Below are positions 61,191-64,000 of a stretch of 64,000 nt of DNA, piece after piece (within the stretch, counting starts at the first letter, position 1; each line of letters opens with the position of its first letter). The translations under genes and the position numbers were made by a program. The stretch lies in contig NC_068978.1 of the NCBI RefSeq assembly GCF_016808095.1, positions 23,800,806 to 23,864,805 on the forward strand, given 5' to 3'. The notes under the pieces are model-generated. The model was given only the letters and a program-made list of their open reading frames with translations. It was not told the DNA's origin and ran no database searches. The stretch is from Vigna angularis (lineage: Eukaryota; Streptophyta; Magnoliopsida; Fabales; Fabaceae).

Positions 61191-61908
61191 CTTCACCATA
61201 GATTCTTCCATATTCAATCTTCAGCACCCACATCCACTCATAGATATTAGCAAAAAAAAAATAGATAGAAGAAAGAGAGAAACAATAGTTGGTGAGTCGG
61301 AGTTTTGATTGGACACACGATATGATGGTGGCAAAGTAAGCGATAGCATTGGGTAACGTAACTCTGTTTCGTGGGGAAGTCATGTGCTCTTCGTTTGCAA
61401 ACACCAACGACGGTCTCGAACACGAGTTCTACCGTGGTGCCGAATCTAGTTGCTAGTCGAAGGCGCGACAACATATAGTTTTGGATACATATAGGGGTCT
61501 CGCACATTAAGGAAAAAAGAAGAAAGAGATGTGTTACCAGATGATAAAAAAAGGAGGCGAGAACAAGAAAAGGAAAAGAGGAGAATGAAGATTAAGGATT
61601 TGGAAACCCTCTCTTTACAAATAAAAAGAAATAAGAAAATATTTTCTATACAAGTTATAGTTAGAATCGGTATAGAATGTTTTCTTATTTATTACAAAAA
61701 TATCACCGTATACACAACTTATAATTAGAACTAGTATATAAAGTTTTCTTATTTGTTACAAAAATATTACTACGTATTGATTATAACTAAAACTAGTATA
61801 AAAAATTTTATTCTTAATTACAAAAACTTACCTCATTCACTTTTTATATCTTTATAACTACAACCATATAAAAATATTATCTTATTTACAATTATGTTAT
61901 TGGGTCAC

Positions 61909-61972
<64 letters not shown>

Positions 61973-62016
61973 ATAATATCCAGTATAAATAGCCACTGTA
62001 ACACTAATTATACTAA
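61191..62016. other. Intergenic sequence with palindromic CTAGTATA motifs and TA run
   Basis: No supported gene. 61640-61800 contains three ACAAGTTATAGTTAGAA / TATAATTAGAACTAGTATA-type blocks related to those near 25409 and 26420, each alternating with TTATTTGTTACAAAAATAT, and is followed by a TA microsatellite (61915-61967). Confidence 0.45.
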
Positions 62017-62025
62017 TATTATAAA

Positions 62026-63630
62026 GGGTTAAATATGTTTTTAATCCCTAAACTATTAAGCGAATTTGTTTTTAATCCCTCTTTCAAACTAAGCTACATT
62101 TTGATCATTCTCCTTAAGGAAACCATAATTTTTTGTCCTCCAAAACTAACGACGTTAAAAATAAGCTGAGGTGGCTAACGGTGGTGTGACACGTTTTTTT
62201 TTCTGACACCAATTAATCTTTCTCATCTCTTTTCCCTCCCTCTCCCTCCGACTCTACCATAGCCACCTCCGGCGCCACCTTAAACATCTCTGGCGCCACC
62301 ATCAACCATGAAACCCCCATGTGCAACCACCCTCCACCACGCTCACCTCCATAGCCAACGTAAAACCTCCATCTCCACTACCCAGAAAACCCCCAAATCG
62401 CGTATCTGTTCATCTCCTCCCACCACCATAGAGACCTAAATCAGAAAACTAAAACCACCCAAACCTTCATCAGCGCAACGCCGCCCCACCCACCCACCGC
62501 CTCCTCAGCCACCGCTTCCTCAGCCACCATCGACCCTCCCCTCCCTTCCGGATCTCCTCCTCACAGCTCTATCTGTATCCTTCCTCGTCTCCTCCTCCAA
62601 GCCCAACACCGCTTCCACCTGTTGCCCCTTCTCGTTCTGCTTCCTCAAATTCCTCGCCATGTTCCTCACCGCAACACCTTCCAAAAATACCACCACACCC
62701 ATTGCCCTCAACACCCTACCCCCGAGCCCCCACAACTTCGCGTCTCCCCAATCCCTCTCTGATTGGATCAAACCCCGCCTCCCCTCCAAGTCCTTCACCT
62801 CGTTGGGCGTCAAGCCCGACACCAAAAACGTGCACAACCTCTGGCTCAAACTCTCCCAGGGAGAAACCTCCCTCGCCGATTCCAGTCCACCGATTCGGAT
62901 AGTCCATGTCGTCCTCGTCTGTGTCACCGCCAAATACGGAAAGGTCCCCATCGAGTCGAACCAGGAGTTGTCTGATGGCAACATCCGGAAGCGCGACAGG
63001 CCCTTGTCGAAGAAGATGAAGCCCAACGAGGACCCCGAGTCCGTCGCCGTCAGAGGCATTTTCGAAGAGCTTGGCTCTGCGATTGTTGGTGCAGGACCCA
63101 ATCCCGAAATCGCTGACATTGCACCATCGATCCCAATTCGTATGAGATGCGGGTCGAGGAGCGCGATTCGGGTTCGTACCCGGGTTTGCCCAGTTAGGTG
63201 TTTTGTTGTTTCCTTCTTGAATGCCAATTACTTCATTTTGTTCAAATGAATTCAAAAATAGGAGTGGTAATCAAATAATGGGTTGAATGAGTTGTTGTTA
63301 AGCTGTAGCTAATGAATTCAACTTGTGTTGGTATTTGTGATGCGGAAGGGAGGGGAGGGTCGTCGGTGGCTGAGGAGGTGGTGGGAACATCCATGGTGGG
63401 GGAATGGGGTTGTGGTGGAACGGGAGAAAATCTGGGAAGATTGATGTCAGAAAAAAAAAATGATGTGACACTCCACCGTCAGCCAGCTCAGTATTTTTTT
63501 AACGCTGTTAGTTTTGGAGGAAAAAAATTATAATTTCCTTAAAGAGAAGGACCAAAATGTAGCTTAATTTGAAAGAGAGACTAAAAACAAATTCGCTTGA
63601 TAGTTTAGGAACTAGAAGCATATTTAACCC
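62026..63630. mobile_element. Pack-MULE (Mutator-like element carrying a gene fragment)
   Basis: A 1605-bp element with long terminal inverted repeats of about 175 bp (62026-62200 and 63453-63630). It starts GGGTTAAATATGTTTTTAAT and ends with the inverted counterpart ATATTTAACCC. A perfect 9-bp duplication, TATTATAAA, flanks it (62017-62025 and 63631-63639), the length typical of Mutator-like elements. No transposase is present. The interior is far more GC-rich than the surroundings and contains plant gene sequence. Just inside the TIRs a second pair of inverted segments (about 62480-62545 and 63340-63395) share CCTCCTCAGCCACC and CCCTCCCCTCCCTTCC. Confidence 0.95.
62521..63200 (+). pseudogene. 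Captured, frameshifted fragment of a conserved plant gene
   Basis: A plus-strand frame runs through a hydrophobic stretch (LPDLLLTALSVSFLVSSS, about 62548) and an ATG at 62659. It continues to LSDWIKPRLPSKSF, then GVKPDTKNVHNLWLKLSQGE, then EDPESVAVRGIFEELGSAI. I recognise this block order from a conserved plant protein of unclear function; the ESxAxRxxxEELGS part is reminiscent of a Nudix box but lacks the full consensus. The original frame then continues one reading frame away as NSYEMRVEERDSGSYPGLP (from about 63135) and stops at 63198, so there is a frameshift near 63110-63135 and the C-terminal half is missing. It lies wholly inside the Pack-MULE, and the opposite-strand frames are mirror artefacts. 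Whether it is transcribed is unknown. Confidence 0.65.
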
Positions 63631-63639
63631 TATTATAAA

Positions 63640-64000
63640 ATAGTAATACAAAATAATTATATAAAAGATAAATAATATAAATAATAATATAATAAATCTA
63701 TTGTGAAATATGTTTTGACAATTATTACACTGTATATACAGCATAAAGATACCAAATTAAGAAACAGACAAATACCTATCATCTATATTAACATTGTCTT
63801 TCTCATGGCTATTACCTTAGTATCAACTAAAATTTTCTAAATTAGCGTTACTCCCTAAACAATAAATTTCAGAAATTAAATTTTTAAAGTTTCAAAAGTA
63901 AATTTTTATAAATTTAAAAATTAAAGTCAAACTTCACACTAAATTTAAAGTAAAAAACATAGTTAATTGCATATCTATAACATTTAAATCTTTCCCATTT
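63640..64000. other. AT-rich sequence with no visible gene
   Basis: Poly-A/T-rich sequence; a 78-codon Ile/Leu/Phe-rich minus-strand frame here is compositional. Confidence 0.6.

Noticed and set aside
62520..63255. Long minus-strand frames (235 and 179 codons)
   Set aside because: They are antisense to the captured gene fragment, whose plus-strand text matches a conserved plant protein; GC-rich codon structure keeps the opposite strand open.

Overview
The window looks like repeat-rich nuclear DNA from a flowering plant, most likely a papilionoid legume of the Vigna/Phaseolus/Glycine type. The evidence is AT-rich intergenic sequence, split genes with GT-AG introns, a CYP83-like cytochrome P450, a TIR-NB-LRR gene with a post-LRR domain, and plant LTR retrotransposons primed by tRNA-Met. 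The species assignment is inference. There are no bacterial-style operons, no rRNA or tRNA genes and no CRISPR arrays.

Host genes are few. (1) A 3'-truncated BSD-domain gene on the minus strand (3309-2710) keeps two exons and then runs into repeat debris. (2) An apparently intact three-exon CYP83-like P450 lies on the plus strand (40987-42845, 498 aa). (3) An apparently intact five-exon TIR-NB-LRR gene lies on the plus strand (54486-58011, 1009 aa); it has Gln where TIR NADases have their catalytic Glu, and MHP in place of MHD.

The rest is mobile DNA, much of it nested and datable from exact target-site duplications (TSDs). 0.8-2.1 kb holds Copia and Tat-type gag debris. 4552-7518 and 8415-10855 are two non-autonomous CACTA elements (TSDs TAC and ATA), each carrying a solo LTR of one 1.4-1.5 kb family. 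11.07-14.6 kb is a decayed minus-strand Copia element. 15758-24274 is a very young non-autonomous Ty3/gypsy-type element with 2.5 kb LTRs, TSD GTAGT, a gutted gag and no pol. 27182-28232 is a composite TRIM (terminal-repeat retrotransposon in miniature) with identical 119-bp LTRs, TSD TAAAT, and an internal hairpin of inverted TRIM copies around a captured Copia fragment. 28.5-33.7 kb is a decayed chromovirus-type gypsy split by a third CACTA element (29315-30645, TSD ATT). 37077-39629 is a minus-strand solo LTR related to the 15.7 kb element (TSD TTACT). 43.6-44.0 kb looks like a gypsy 3' LTR, and 45.9-46.5 kb is Tat-type gag debris. 46865-51618 is a structurally complete Copia element (TSD CAATG) whose single polyprotein frame is broken by three TAG codons. 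58.3-61.2 kb is a truncated plus-strand Copia element next to the TIR-NB-LRR gene. 62026-63630 is a Pack-MULE with about 175-bp TIRs and a perfect 9-bp TSD (TATTATAAA), carrying a frameshifted fragment of a plant gene.

The P450 and TIR-NB-LRR genes are not functionally linked by anything visible; they sit as islands in transposon sequence. The items most worth following up are the composite hairpin TRIM, the TIR-NB-LRR gene with substituted TIR and MHD residues and a possible TIR-only readthrough product, the Pack-MULE, and the gag-gutted but recently moved gypsy element.
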